A stretch of 64,000 nucleotides of DNA from Wolbachia endosymbiont of Ctenocephalides felis wCfeT (GCF_012277295.1 NZ_CP051156.1:248001-312000); one strand, 5' to 3'. Counted from the stretch's first letter, positions 9,106 through 19,092 are shown. Program-made: numbers and translations. Notes: generated by a model from the letters alone, not told the origin.

Positions 9106-11479
9106 ATATATCCACATCATGCACATTAAGTGCGTTATTATTAATAAAGTCTCGGCGTGGTTCAACTATGTCGCCCATTAATACTGAGAATATGCTATCT
9201 GCTTCTTCGCAATCTTTTATTTCAACTTTAAGTAGAGTTCTAGTTTCAGGGTTGAGAGTAGTTTCCCATAGCTGATCAGCATTCATTTCACCAAGACCTT
9301 TAAATCTCTGTAGAGTGAGACCTTTTTTACCATATTCCATTACCGTATTTGCTAATGCGCTAGGGGAAGTAATTTTTATCTCAGTGTCTTGTGACTTTAA
9401 GAATGAATCACCATTAAATAAATTAACTATATCGTCAAGCAAGTTGAGAATATTCTTTATTTCTTTACTCTCGAGCATACTAAGCGAAAATACATACTTA
9501 TCTGCCAGCCCTTGAAAGAGTTTAGAAATGTGAATTTCGCCTTCTTTTACTTCTACTTCCCAGGTATATTCACTGTACATTAACTTCAAGTATTTTATTA
9601 TCTCATCGGCAAATGATAAGGCATTTTTTTTGCTTAATATCAGCATTGATTCTAAGAGATTTTGTGGTATTTCTCTATCATAATTTTTACTAATATTAGA
9701 AATACTTACGCATTTACTTAAGATAAAGCGTAGGTCTGCAATTGTACCACTTAATGTCAATCTCTTTACTGCTGAATTTATTATATACTCTTCAAATGTT
9801 GCATCATCTTTAATGTAAGTATCTTTAGCATTTTTTGTCACTTTATAAAGAGGTGGCTGAGCTATATATAAGTAGCCTTTTTCAATAACTTCGCGCATAT
9901 ATCGGAAGAAGAAGGTTAAAAGTAAAGTTCTAATATGCGAACCATCAACATCTGCGTCTGTCATGATAATTATCTTGTGGTACCTTATTTTCTCAATATC
10001 GAAATTATCACTGCCTATTCCAGCTCCAATTGCTGTAATTAAAGAGCCAATTTCTGCAGACGAGAAAATACGATCTAGCCCTGCGCGTTCTACATTTAGA
10101 ATTTTTCCTTTTAAAGCAAGCACTGCTTGTGTCTTTCGATCACGACCCTGTTTTGCAGAACCGCCTGCAGAGTTACCTTCTACTATAAACAACTCGGACA
10201 ACTCTGGAGCCTTTTCTTGACAATCAGCGAGTTTTCCAGGTAGGGTTGCAATATCAATATTATTCTTACTTTTAACCAGCTCACGCTCTTTTCTTGCTGC
10301 CTCTCTTCCTTTTGCTGATCTAATTGCTCTTTCTACTATACTCGTTGCTAGTTTTGGGTCAGTTTCAAGTATTGTGCTGAGCTTATCAGAAACTATGCTT
10401 TCCACAACTGTACGCGCTTCAGAGCTAACCAACTTGTCTTTCGTTTGTGAAGAAAATTTAGGGTCAGGCATCTTAAGAGAGAGAACGCAAGTCAAACCTT
10501 CTCTCACATCTTCTCCAGTTAAACTTACTTTTGCCTTCTTTAGAAATCCTTCATTAGTTGCATAAGTATTAATGCATCTGGTTAGAGCAGATCGAAACCC
10601 TGCCAAATGCGTACCACCATCGCGCTGTCTAATATTATTTGTGAAACATAACATATGTTCATAGTAGGAATCATTCCACTCCATTGATAATTCTAAACCT
10701 ATGCCAAGATCTGCTGCTTCGCCTCTCATGCTGGCAATTTTAGTTACCGGTGTCTTATTTTTATCTAAATAGCGTACAAAACTTGCTGTACCAAAATTAT
10801 CATTAGACTTTTGTTTATTATCGTTAAAGTGAGATTCCGTGCATGAATCGTTACGTAAATCACGCAAAATGATATTGATATTTGAATTCAAAAATGCTAA
10901 TTCCCTTATACGATTTTCAAGAGTTGAGTAACTAAATTCAATACCACTAAAAGTATCTGTTGATGGCATGAATGTAACTCTCGTGCCTCTCTTATTTATA
11001 TTCTCATTAACTATTTTCAAAGACTCAAGAGATTCACCGTCTTCAAAACGCATGAAATGTTCTTTTTTATTGCGCCAGATAGTAAGTTCTAGCCAACTTG
11101 ATAATGCATTTACCACTGATATACCAACACCGTGCAGTCCACCAGAGACTTTATAAGTATTGCTATCAAATTTACCACCGGCATGCAGTTGGGTCATTAT
11201 TACTTCTGCCGCTGATATCCCTTCTTCTTCATGGATATCGGTTGGAATGCCGCGACCGTTGTCAGTTACAGACACTGAGCCATCTGCATTGATATTAATT
11301 TCTATTTTATCACAGTATCCAGCTAAGGATTCATCTATTGCGTTATCAACAACCTCATACACCATATGATGTAAACCAGATCCATCATCGGTGTCACCGA
11401 TGTACATACCTGGACGTTTTCTTACTGCCTCAAGACCTCTTAAAACTTTTATCGAATCAGCGTTATAGTTACTTTCCAT
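9104..11479 (-). CDS. gyrB: DNA gyrase subunit B
   Basis: 791 residues, full length. GHKL ATPase motifs: EVVDNAIDE, VTDNGRGIP, GGLHGVGISVVNALS; transducer region; TOPRIM motifs EGNSAGGSAKQGRDR and DADVDGSHIRTLLLTFF; C-terminal QRFKGLGEMNADQLWETT. With GyrA it introduces negative supercoils using ATP. It follows IS66 copy 2, whose right end lies 40 bases past the stop codon, so the region upstream of copy 2 is not its original neighbour. Confidence 0.97.
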   Translation of the reverse strand: MESNYNADSIKVLRGLEAVRKRPGMYIGDTDDGSGLHHMVYEVVDNAIDESLAGYCDKIEININADGSVSVTDNGRGIPTDIHEEEGISAAEVIMTQLHAGGKFDSNTYKVSGGLHGVGISVVNALSSWLELTIWRNKKEHFMRFEDGESLESLKIVNENINKRGTRVTFMPSTDTFSGIEFSYSTLENRIRELAFLNSNINIILRDLRNDSCTESHFNDNKQKSNDNFGTASFVRYLDKNKTPVTKIASMRGEAADLGIGLELSMEWNDSYYEHMLCFTNNIRQRDGGTHLAGFRSALTRCINTYATNEGFLKKAKVSLTGEDVREGLTCVLSLKMPDPKFSSQTKDKLVSSEARTVVESIVSDKLSTILETDPKLATSIVERAIRSAKGREAARKERELVKSKNNIDIATLPGKLADCQEKAPELSELFIVEGNSAGGSAKQGRDRKTQAVLALKGKILNVERAGLDRIFSSAEIGSLITAIGAGIGSDNFDIEKIRYHKIIIMTDADVDGSHIRTLLLTFFFRYMREVIEKGYLYIAQPPLYKVTKNAKDTYIKDDATFEEYIINSAVKRLTLSGTIADLRFILSKCVSISNISKNYDREIPQNLLESMLILSKKNALSFADEIIKYLKLMYSEYTWEVEVKEGEIHISKLFQGLADKYVFSLSMLESKEIKNILNLLDDIVNLFNGDSFLKSQDTEIKITSPSALANTVMEYGKKGLTLQRFKGLGEMNADQLWETTLNPETRTLLKVEIKDCEEADSIFSVLMGDIVEPRRDFINNNALNVHDVDI

Positions 11480-11631
11480 GCAATTGCTTCATTTATAAAT
11501 GTTTATTAATGTTATATTGAGATACACCAATTAGCAACATTTTTAAATCCTTGGGTTGAAATTTAAAAATTTGCTAATTTTAATAGACTGCTTGCATAAC
11601 TCTCAGTGCATAGCTCCAAAACGGTACTATT

Positions 11632-11649
11632 CTAGCGCGTGAAGCTAGG
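11632..11649. repeat. degenerate palindromic repeat fragment
   Basis: CTAGCgcgtgaaGCTAGG, followed by atccgg, looks like a mutated copy of the ctggattccagcgtcacgcg element found inside murC. It lies in the 230-base gap upstream of gyrB, which otherwise shows no gene. Confidence 0.35.
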
Positions 11650-11709
11650 ATCCGGTTGTTTTACCAGATTCTAGATAGATGACAAAAAGGCTATGAAAAC
11701 AACAACCAA

Positions 11710-12722
11710 TTACGTTTTTGATACTCCGCTTTTTTCACAATGTTGTTTTGTTTCTGTATCACCTAAATTTGTTGTTGGTGGTGTTGCTATTACCGTTTCG
11801 TTCGAATTTATGCTTTTTGATTTACTAAGCGCAACTACCTCTTTTAAAGTCATGTTTTTATATTGAGGAACAATTTTAGCATAACCAAGTCTGATTTTTA
11901 CATCTGTATTTTTTTCCAGATCTTCAAAAGTTAAACCTTCACTTGAATTGCTATAGTTTACTGAAATTTTTGGCTTGTTCTTTTCTGTGTTATCAACACT
12001 CATAGTTACTGTAATGCTGCACTTTTTACCATCTACTTCTCAATCAAATTTTATGGTTGAAGATCCATTTGTTATCTCGTACAGCCTTACCCCATTATTG
12101 TCTTGTGAGAGACGTAATAGTCTTAAGTCTTCTTTAGATACTAAAACAGCTGATGTAACCCTTTGATTGGAGGCTTCATAGAGTCCACTAAGAAATGATT
12201 TATCAATGCGCAGTTCTTTTGTATTATCTTTTAGTGATACCCATGCGGCAAATGATTTATCTTCCCTCGCTCTTAATCTTACATCTGCTATTGAGTCATT
12301 ACTAATATATTTAGCAATTTCTTTTTGAATTGAGTCAATAAACTTCTTAGTTTTTGTGTCATTTTTATTAAAAAAAAGTTTGCATCTGAATGCTCTTTAG
12401 ATGGTTCTCCAAAGCTTTCTGATGCTTCTCTAAAACGTTTTAATGCTTCCTCAAGAGTTACATATATGTATTTACCACGTGTATTCTTGGTGTAAGGCCC
12501 ACATAACTCTGTAGGACTTGGTTGAGTTGTAGTACTTACTATAGTTTCACTTGCGTTTAGGTTATTCTTTGCAGAGTGTGTTTTTAATTTTTGATGTGCT
12601 TTTATTTTTCTAGCTTTAGGCATAATCCCCCCTATTAAATAATTAAAATACTTAGCATGTTGATAGTGAAGAAAATTTAATGCGTCAAGAGCCAATAAAG
12701 GTATTTTAATTTTACTGTTCAT
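11710..12722 (-). pseudogene. hypothetical Wolbachia-type gene, broken by a frameshift and an in-frame TGA
   Basis: Three pieces rebuild into one ~337-residue protein. The first frame (MPKARKIKAHQKLKTHSAKN...) is clean to SDANFF, where a run of eight T (about 12370-12377) shifts the frame; the correct frame then reads KNDTKTKKFIDSIQKEIAKY ... GSSTIKFD and hits TGA at 12042-12040; after it the same frame continues EVDGKKCSITVTMSVDNTEKN to 11710. The start at 12722 (MNSKIKIPL) is less likely than the ATG at about 12623. No family recognised. Polar, Lys/Ser/Thr-rich, no membrane segment. Likely decaying. Confidence 0.7.
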
Positions 12723-12822
12723 AGCAAAGACCTCTTTATTTTGGAATTAGCAGAGCTAATACGTTGATAAGAGCAAAAGAACTTAACGGTAAAAATCACT
12801 ACCTAACTATTTCACTTGGATG

Positions 12823-13980
12823 CTACAACGCGACATAAGATAAATTATTTATGCATTCCCTGCATACTTCTTCTCTTTTTTCATTATTTAGTCTGCTCTT
12901 GAACTGCTTACACCTTTTTTCAAGGGCTGTACTTGTAGTAACAACAAACCTTACTGTCTCAGGTGACAATTGCGGCAATTCATCTCGAACTTTTTCCTGT
13001 TCTTCTGCAGAAAAATTATTAAGGTTTTCTCTGGCCAAATCAGGGAATCTTTGAGTAATTGTTTCCTTTATCATTCCACTTGCTTCTTGCTCATCAAGTG
13101 TAATTATTACTGATGGATGTAATGAAGATAAAGATTCAACCATCTTATTATACGTTCCACCTGCGCAGCTCTGACCACGGTTACCGTAAGTTGTTGCTGC
13201 ATCAATCAGTCCTTTAATAAACATATTTTTTCTATCTTTTATATTCTCATCACTTAATGGAACTCTCTGACCATCCATTCCAGTATTTCTATCATTACAA
13301 GCCTTCCAGCATAAAATGGCCATTTGCTTTAATGTTAAGTTACTATAATTGTCTTTAAAGCTATCTCCTGTTGTTTTGTTAACAAATTCTAAGCATTTAC
13401 GAGCATGAGATTTCTCATCTTCTGTAAATTCATTTGATTCTCTGATGTATTCTTCAATATCAGTTGTATTCCCCTCATTTAGCTGCGCATAAAACTCCTC
13501 TTTACTTAGAGCTTTTTTGTACTTTTCTACCAGCCTATCAACACTTAGGTTTATACTAGATACTGCACTTGGATCGTGAGTGGTTTGCTGTACAATTACA
13601 GGAAAAATGTCAGCTAAGTTTTGAAAGAAATTCTGCCTTTCTGCTTCTGGAACTGCTTGTATTGCATTCATATACTCTTGTACTGCTGCAATAAATGCAC
13701 GATTTAGGATGCATAACCCAAATATTAGAAGCGTTACAAATGCAGAGGAAACAATTATACGCACTAATAAAATGGCACTTAGCGTAAACCTTACAAAGTT
13801 CTTAGGCCATGCTAACAACTTTATTTCATTTTCTTGGGGTGTTAGATAGTAATTTATTATTCCTAGGTATATAAAAAATGGTGCAAGTAAATAAAATGAA
13901 CAGATTATTTTTGCGGCTAGAATTATGTTAATAAATCTTTTAACTCTGCCAATATTAGCAGCATCTTGTATCCTCTCCAT
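12823..13980 (-). CDS. hypothetical protein with two N-terminal membrane segments; original start disrupted
   Basis: 385 residues. Hydrophobic stretches at about 13-45 and 65-93, then a polar helical domain. CAGGTYNKMVESLSSLHPSV near residue 280 is a compact conserved-looking segment, but I cannot name the family. The original start was probably ATG 14057-14055 behind AGAGGTAAT: with one copy of the 17-bp tandem repeat at 14020-14053 removed, the frame reads MLGNQARAANTEQEQRLRAA and joins MERIQD exactly. The duplication puts the start out of frame, leaving the internal ATG at 13980 with a weak ribosome site. Expression may be reduced or lost. Confidence 0.65.
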   Translation of the reverse strand: MERIQDAANIGRVKRFINIILAAKIICSFYLLAPFFIYLGIINYYLTPQENEIKLLAWPKNFVRFTLSAILLVRIIVSSAFVTLLIFGLCILNRAFIAAVQEYMNAIQAVPEAERQNFFQNLADIFPVIVQQTTHDPSAVSSINLSVDRLVEKYKKALSKEEFYAQLNEGNTTDIEEYIRESNEFTEDEKSHARKCLEFVNKTTGDSFKDNYSNLTLKQMAILCWKACNDRNTGMDGQRVPLSDENIKDRKNMFIKGLIDAATTYGNRGQSCAGGTYNKMVESLSSLHPSVIITLDEQEASGMIKETITQRFPDLARENLNNFSAEEQEKVRDELPQLSPETVRFVVTTSTALEKRCKQFKSRLNNEKREEVCRECINNLSYVAL

Positions 13981-14019
13981 CGCTGCCCTAAGCCTCTGTT
14001 CTTGCTCAGTATTTGCTGC

Positions 14020-14053
14020 TCTAGCTTGATTACCTATCTAGCTTGATTACCTA
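14020..14053 (-). repeat. 17-bp perfect tandem duplication at the start of the 12823-13980 gene
   Basis: tctagcttgattaccta occurs twice in direct succession (14020-14036, 14037-14053). It falls 1 base inside the predicted original start codon region and shifts the frame; 17 is not a multiple of three. Confidence 0.95.
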
Positions 14054-14079
14054 ACATATTATTACCTCTAGCCTAATTA

Positions 14080-15288
14080 TTATATAATCAGTGCAAGGCC
14101 AGCATCTTTCAAGTAAAGTTGAATTAAACTCTGCTCTTCCGAAATGTCTATTACATCCATGCCATTATTGGTTTGAGCATAAAGATTAGCTCCATTCTTT
14201 AGCAAAACATGTGCAATCTCTTTTCTATTGTTTAGAGCAGCAGTGTGTAGTGGAGACAAACCATATTCTTTTTCATTTAGATTTACACTTGCATTATATT
14301 TCAATAATAAATTATTAATATCTATATTTCCATTTCTAATGGCGAAATATATAGGTGTAGTGTCATAATCGTCTGCGGTATCAGCAAATGCTCCATTCTC
14401 TAGGAGTAATTCTACTTTCCTTGTATCATTTTCTTTTACTGAACGAAATAGGCGACTTTCACCATTTACTTTATTTTCAATATCAGCTCCATATGATCTC
14501 AGAACTTTAATTACTTCTTCATTTCCACTATTAAGCGCAATATCCAAAGCATCCACACCATCTACATTTTTGTGATGAAAAAAATCCTTCAGCTTGCCTT
14601 CACCAAAATTTTCTTTAAATTTCTTAATAATAAGCTCCACTACCTTCCCAGGGCAATTATTAGCAGCAAAAAAAAGAACTGTGTTGTTATTATTATCCTT
14701 TTTAGTTACATCTGCTTTAAGCTTATTGATTAAATACTCAATTACTTCTACTCTACTGTCATTTTTCTGTTCAGTGCATTGCCTCAAAGCTAAAAATAAA
14801 GCTATACGACCATTATTGTCTACATCTTCAATATTTTGACCTTTACCAACCAATGCTTGTAGCACACTCGTGTTGCCATATAGAGCAGCAAGATGAAGAG
14901 GAGTATGTCCTTCAATGCTTTCTCTTTCATTAATCAATGCATTATTGTTAATCAGTAGTTCTAGAAACTCTGTCGTTTTTGCAAACACTGCAAGATGCAT
15001 TGGCGTTAGATCATCTTTGCCATGATGTTCAATTTTTGCATTAACATCTGCCCCTTTTTCTATTAGGAATTTTGCTATTTCTAACCGTTTGAATCCAATG
15101 GCGATGTGTAGTGGTGTGCGATTGTGTTCATACTTCTCATTAACATTTGCACTATGTTCTACAAGAAATTTTACTCTTTTCAAATTTCCTTGCTTTATGG
15201 CTTCACGCAAGATGTGCGTCTCTTTTTCGTTTTCTATAAGTAATTTAATAAATTCAATATTTTTTTGTTCTATTGGGCTTTGTTGCAT
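14080..15288 (-). pseudogene. ankyrin-repeat protein, 5' end replaced by IS903-type element
   Basis: 402 residues with roughly ten ankyrin repeats (RTPLHIAIGFKRLEIAKFL, HTPLHLAALYGNTSVLQALV, LSPLHTAALNNRKEIAHVLL). The apparent start ATGCAACAAAGCC is the terminal inverted repeat of the IS element at 15276-16365: only residues after about the fourth belong to the ankyrin gene. The true N-terminus and promoter are therefore missing. The frame is otherwise open to the stop. It could be transcribed from within the IS. The other side of the same IS touches an unrelated gene remnant, so the missing 5' part is elsewhere or lost. Confidence 0.8.
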
Positions 15289-16365
15289 AGCTAAGGTAAA
15301 AAGAACTGGGAGTTACTGACGAAATTCATTATAAACAGGCATTTAACCGACAAAGGAAAAATATGCCAGTCAAAATGAAAGTCAGTAACTGCTACGAATA
15401 TAACAAATTTCTCCAAGAAAGAGGAAATATTTTTTATTACGTCAACGATGCCATAGAAAATTGGTACAAAAAAAGTCCCAAAATGGCCGGTGGCAACAAT
15501 ATTTATAGTGATAAAGTCGTAATTCTAATTCACATAATAACTTATTTGTTTAGAATAGGCCTAAGACAAACGGTGGGGTTTATAGCGGGATACCTTGAGC
15601 AAATAGGAAAAAATTTGCAAGTTATCAGCTATTCCCAGGCTTCCAGAAGATTCAAAAAGCTTAACTTAAAAATTAATGATCGAAGACATGATAAAAACAG
15701 TATGGAAAATATTGAGATCGCCATAGATAGCACTGGAATAAGCATCTACAATAATATTCCAGGCCATAGTAAGGCAAACGGTACAGATAGAAAGTACCGT
15801 GGCTATAAGCAAACAAGAAAATTGCATGTAATGCTGGAGATAGGTAGCAAAAAAGTCATAGCTGCAAAATACAGTAGTGGAGTTTATTCTGACCACTATG
15901 GAGCCTGTGATCTTATTGCAAGGGCTAATGCTAAATACAATATAAGCACACTATATGCAGACAGAGCATATAATCGAAAGAAGTTATACAAATTATGCAA
16001 TGAGCTTGGCATAAAGACAAAAATTCCACTACAAAACAATGCAGTGGAGCATCCAAAGCTGGATTATATGGCTGAGAGAAATTCTACAATCAAGTTCATA
16101 AAGTCATATGGTGAAGATGGTATGAAGAAGTGGAAAAAAGAGATAAATTATGGGAAGAGATCTTATATAGAAAGTTTTTTCTCGCGACTGAAGCAAACAT
16201 TTGGGTTTAGTTTTAGGAACAAATCTGAGATTAACCGTGAGAAAGAAATGCTACTCAAGTGTTATTTGCTGAACAAATTTACTGAAATAGGCATGGCTAA
16301 ATTTGAGATAGCTTCATGAATTTATTATGCATTGCCTCCTATCCAAAGAGCGATGCAACAAAGCC
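15276..16365 (+). mobile_element. IS5-family (IS903-type) element, copy A, 1090 bp
   Basis: Bounded by GGCTTTGTTGCATAGCT and the reverse complement of GGCTTTGTTGCATCGCT. Identical in length to copy B at 37592-38681. Copy B has a 9-bp target duplication, typical of the IS903 group; copy A does not (gttctattg left, agattggat right), so its two flanks were brought together by recombination. Confidence 0.93.
15363..16319 (+). CDS. IS5 family (IS903-type) transposase
   Basis: 318 residues, full length. DDE catalytic triad readable as Asp122 (AIDSTGISIY), Asp200 (LYADRAYN) and Glu270 (RSYIESFFSRLKQTF), the last with the Y-x2-R/S-x3-K arrangement of IS5-type enzymes. Differs from copy B at the penultimate residue region (IAS versus IAL at the end). 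Appears intact. Confidence 0.93.
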   Translation: MPVKMKVSNCYEYNKFLQERGNIFYYVNDAIENWYKKSPKMAGGNNIYSDKVVILIHIITYLFRIGLRQTVGFIAGYLEQIGKNLQVISYSQASRRFKKLNLKINDRRHDKNSMENIEIAIDSTGISIYNNIPGHSKANGTDRKYRGYKQTRKLHVMLEIGSKKVIAAKYSSGVYSDHYGACDLIARANAKYNISTLYADRAYNRKKLYKLCNELGIKTKIPLQNNAVEHPKLDYMAERNSTIKFIKSYGEDGMKKWKKEINYGKRSYIESFFSRLKQTFGFSFRNKSEINREKEMLLKCYLLNKFTEIGMAKFEIAS

Positions 16366-16391
16366 AGATTGGATTAAGATTTAACATCTAA
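16366..16391 (+). pseudogene. remnant of a third Msp2/P44-type outer-membrane gene (last codons only)
   Basis: ATT GGA TTA AGA TTT AAC ATC TAA encodes IGLRFNI and a stop, matching the last residues of the two adjacent outer-membrane genes (EIGLRFYI, EIGLKYNI); the downstream ~85 bases also match the spacer after the next copy. The body of this gene was removed at the IS903-type element. Confidence 0.75.
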
Positions 16392-16476
16392 TTCAGTTCA
16401 TTTTATATCAAAAGGGTTACTTATTTTATTAATTTATTTATGATATGCTACTAATAATATAATATATCAAAGATGC
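16392..16476 (+). repeat. upstream region duplicated before both outer-membrane genes (copy 1)
   Basis: About 85 bases, nearly identical to 17028-17112 (ttcattttatatcaaaag, tatgatatgctactaataat). Both copies end directly at the ATG of an outer-membrane gene and contain AT-rich promoter-like sequence (TATAAT within ataatataatatatc). Shows the unit of tandem duplication was promoter plus gene. Confidence 0.75.
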
Positions 16477-17027
16477 ATGAGTATATTAAAATCACTACTC
16501 AAAACAGCGATTGCAATATTATTGCTAATCTGTGTTTCAAGTGCATCTTTTGCCTCTGAAAGCAGTAAGAACAGCGTTAATAGTAAACGTACAGGAAACT
16601 TCTATATAGGTCTGAGTCTTGGCCAAGTAATCCCTATTAATGACTTATTGAGCAAATCAATTAGTGCCTCTGTCGGTTATAAAGTTAAATATCTTAACGC
16701 GGAGATTGATAGTACTCTTGCATCATTGAATAATGCAGACAGAACAAGCATCATTTTGACATTGATGGCAAATGCTTACTTTCATTTTTATAATAGAAGT
16801 AATTTTACTCCGTACATTGGCTTTGGTATTGGATTCTCCGAAGCATCTATTGCCCCTTAAGTGTGTATGGGCTGAATGCTCTCCAAGGAAAAGCGGGCTT
16901 CAGTTACAGGGCTGGTAATGCAACTGAGATATTTGCTGGTTATAGATTGTTTAGTATTCCATTGTATACAGGTAGAAGTAATGTTGATCATGAGACTCTA
17001 GAAATTGGATTAAGATTTTATATATAA
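16477..17027 (+). pseudogene. Msp2/P44 (WSP-like) outer-membrane protein, frameshifted
   Basis: Signal peptide MSILKSLLKTAIAILLLICV...ASFA, then beta-barrel strands NFYIGLSLGQVIPIND, MANAYFHF, FTPYIGFGIG. At 16855 a four-C run where five are needed (GCCCCTTAAG) shifts the frame to a stop at 16860. Restoring one C gives ASIAPLSVYGLNALQGKAG and runs in frame through FSYRAGNATEIFAGYRLF to EIGLRFYI at 17027, collinear with the intact gene at 17113. Recently inactivated, or phase-variable by C-tract length. Confidence 0.85.
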
Positions 17028-17112
17028 TTTAGTTCATTTTATATCAAAAGAGTTACTTATTTTATTAATTTATTTATGATATGCTACTAATAATATAATA
17101 TATCAAAGATGC
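17028..17112 (+). repeat. upstream region duplicated before both outer-membrane genes (copy 2)
   Basis: Second copy of the 85-base promoter-containing spacer described at 16392-16476; it leads into the intact outer-membrane gene. Confidence 0.75.
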
Positions 17113-17673
17113 ATGAGTATATTAAAATCACTACTCAAAACAGCGATTGCAACGTTGTTGTTAATCTGTGTTTCTAGTGCATCTTTTGCATCTGAAAGCA
17201 GTAAGAGCAGCATTAATAGTAAATATGCAGGAAACTTCTATGTAGGTCTGAGTCTTGGCCAAATAGTTCCTATTAATGACTTATTGAGCAAATCAATCAG
17301 TGTCTCTGCTGGTTATAAAATTAATAAAGATGTTAGTGCGGAGCTTGAAGGTGTTATTTCATTTATTGCAGAAAAAGATAGAGAGAGCTTAATTCCTGCA
17401 TTAATGGCAAATGCTTACTATCATTTTAATAATAGCAGTAATTTTACTCCGTACGTTGGCTTTGGTATAGGTTTAGCCCAACCACTTTTCTATCACTTCG
17501 ATGGACTGAAAAGCGCTTATCAAGGAAAAGTTGGCGTAAGTTACAGTGCAGGTAATGCAACTGAGCTATTTGCTGGTTATAGGTTTCTCAATGTTCTAAA
17601 TGCTAAAAAACCAGATCCACGTGAAGTTTTTACTCATAAGGCTATAGAAATTGGATTAAAATATAATATATAA
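17113..17673 (+). CDS. Msp2/P44 (WSP-like) family outer-membrane protein
   Basis: 186 residues: cleavable signal peptide (about 1-26, ending ASFASES), then a small eight-stranded type beta barrel with alternating hydrophobic strands: GNFYVGLSLGQIVPI, VSAELEGVISF, ALMANAYYHFNN, FTPYVGFGIGLAQP, GKVGVSYSAGNATELFAGYRF, and a C-terminal strand AIEIGLKYNI. The family includes WSP of Wolbachia and Msp2/P44/Msp4 surface antigens of Anaplasma. Intact member of a tandem cluster of at least three; the other two are broken. Located in the outer membrane, exposed to the host vacuole. Confidence 0.88.
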   Translation: MSILKSLLKTAIATLLLICVSSASFASESSKSSINSKYAGNFYVGLSLGQIVPINDLLSKSISVSAGYKINKDVSAELEGVISFIAEKDRESLIPALMANAYYHFNNSSNFTPYVGFGIGLAQPLFYHFDGLKSAYQGKVGVSYSAGNATELFAGYRFLNVLNAKKPDPREVFTHKAIEIGLKYNI

Positions 17674-17679
17674 TTCATA

Positions 17680-17705
17680 AAGTGGCAGTACGCTATCTGC
17701 CACTT
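17680..17705. terminator. bidirectional terminator between outer-membrane gene and fumC
   Basis: Perfect 9-bp stem AAGTGGCAG/CTGCCACTT with an 8-base loop between two convergent genes, overlapping the fumC stop codon. A-rich sequence on the right serves as T-run for the minus strand. Confidence 0.75.
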
Positions 17706-19092
17706 AAAAACTCACCATTTCCTCTGGCTTTACTATCTTTTCAAATCCTTCTTCAGAAAGTAGCTGCAGTTTTATCGCTGCTTCTTTCAGAGTGATATTC
17801 TCTTTATAAGCAAGTTTCGCTATTTTCGCTGCATTGTCATACCCTATATGTGTATTTAATACAGTGACTAACATTAGTGATTGATTTAGTAAATTCTTTA
17901 TTCTCTCTTCATTTGCTTTAATACCGGTAATGCATTTCTCAGTAAAGTTTAAACTTGCATCAGCCAATAGTCTTATGGATTGCAACACATTGTAAATTAT
18001 AACTGGCTTAAATACGTTTAGCTCAAAGTGACCATTTGAACCGCCAATAGTAACTGCAACATGATTTCCCATAATTTGAGTACATACCATAGTTACTGCT
18101 TCACATTGAGTTGGATTTACTTTACCCGGCATAATCGAAGAACCAGGCTCATTCTCTGGCAATATTATTTCTCCAATACCACACCTTGGACCAGAGCCAA
18201 GCAACCTTATGTCATTTGCGATTTTCATTAAACTTACTGCTGCTGTATTTAGTGCACCGCTTAGCTCGACTAACGCATCATTTGCTGCTAATGCCTCAAA
18301 TTTATTGTCTGCTGAAGTAAATGAAAGATTGGTAATTTTTGCCACTTCTTTAGCAAAATCTTCAGCAAAACCCTTTTTGGTATTTAATCCCGTACCAACT
18401 GCAGTGCCACCCTGTGCAAGTTCATATACGTTGCCTAAGGTTGACTTTACCCTATCTATTCCCTTTTTAATCTGTACTGCGTAGCCAGAAAATTCTTGTC
18501 CCAAGGTTAAAGGTGTTGCATCTTGTAAATGAGTGCGCCCTACTTTTATTATCTTCTTAAACTCTTCCGCTTTACTATTTAACACTTTGTATAATTCTTC
18601 CATATTTGGAATGAGTAAATTATTTATCTGCTCTGCTGCTGCTATATGCATTGCTGTTGGAAAAGTGTCATTGGATGATTGACCATAATTTACGTGGTCG
18701 TTTGGATGAACTGGAGATTTGCTACCTAAATTACCATTTAGAATTTCTATAGCACGGTTACTAATCACTTCATTCATATTCATGTTAGTCTGCGTTCCAG
18801 ATCCAGTTTGCCAAACCACAAGTGGAAACTCGTTGTTAAATTTTCCATCTATGATTTCCTCTGCGACTGTGCAGATTGCGTTTCCAACTTGGTTTTCAAT
18901 GCTACCATTCCTTATGTTAACACGTGCTGCTGCAAGCTTTACTATTGCCAATGCTTTAATTAAAGGCTCTGGCATTTTTTCCGTGCCAATTTTAAAATTC
19001 TCTAAAGAGCGCTGTGTTTGTGCTCCCCAATAATGTTCACTTGGTACTTTGATTTCTCCCAAGCTATCTGACTCTGTTCTAGTTTGTTCCAT
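17704..19092 (-). CDS. fumC: fumarate hydratase class II
   Basis: 462 residues, full length. Superfamily motifs: [31 protein letters not shown] and the signature [16 protein letters not shown] with the catalytic Ser loop. Interconverts fumarate and malate in the TCA cycle, cytoplasmic homotetramer, no Fe-S cluster. Fits with sucB, sucC and sucD elsewhere in the window. Single gene, convergent with the outer-membrane protein and divergent from the GTA-like gene. Confidence 0.97.
   Translation of the reverse strand: MEQTRTESDSLGEIKVPSEHYWGAQTQRSLENFKIGTEKMPEPLIKALAIVKLAAARVNIRNGSIENQVGNAICTVAEEIIDGKFNNEFPLVVWQTGSGTQTNMNMNEVISNRAIEILNGNLGSKSPVHPNDHVNYGQSSNDTFPTAMHIAAAEQINNLLIPNMEELYKVLNSKAEEFKKIIKVGRTHLQDATPLTLGQEFSGYAVQIKKGIDRVKSTLGNVYELAQGGTAVGTGLNTKKGFAEDFAKEVAKITNLSFTSADNKFEALAANDALVELSGALNTAAVSLMKIANDIRLLGSGPRCGIGEIILPENEPGSSIMPGKVNPTQCEAVTMVCTQIMGNHVAVTIGGSNGHFELNVFKPVIIYNVLQSIRLLADASLNFTEKCITGIKANEERIKNLLNQSLMLVTVLNTHIGYDNAAKIAKLAYKENITLKEAAIKLQLLSEEGFEKIVKPEEMVSF

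Noticed and set aside
8988..9275. ORF running from IS66 copy 2 into the gyrB 3' region
   Set aside because: Antisense to gyrB and overlapping the transposase end; no start signal.
16477..17673. These outer-membrane genes as wsp itself
   Set aside because: They share the barrel family but are shorter and lack a sequence I recognise as WSP; called only as family members.
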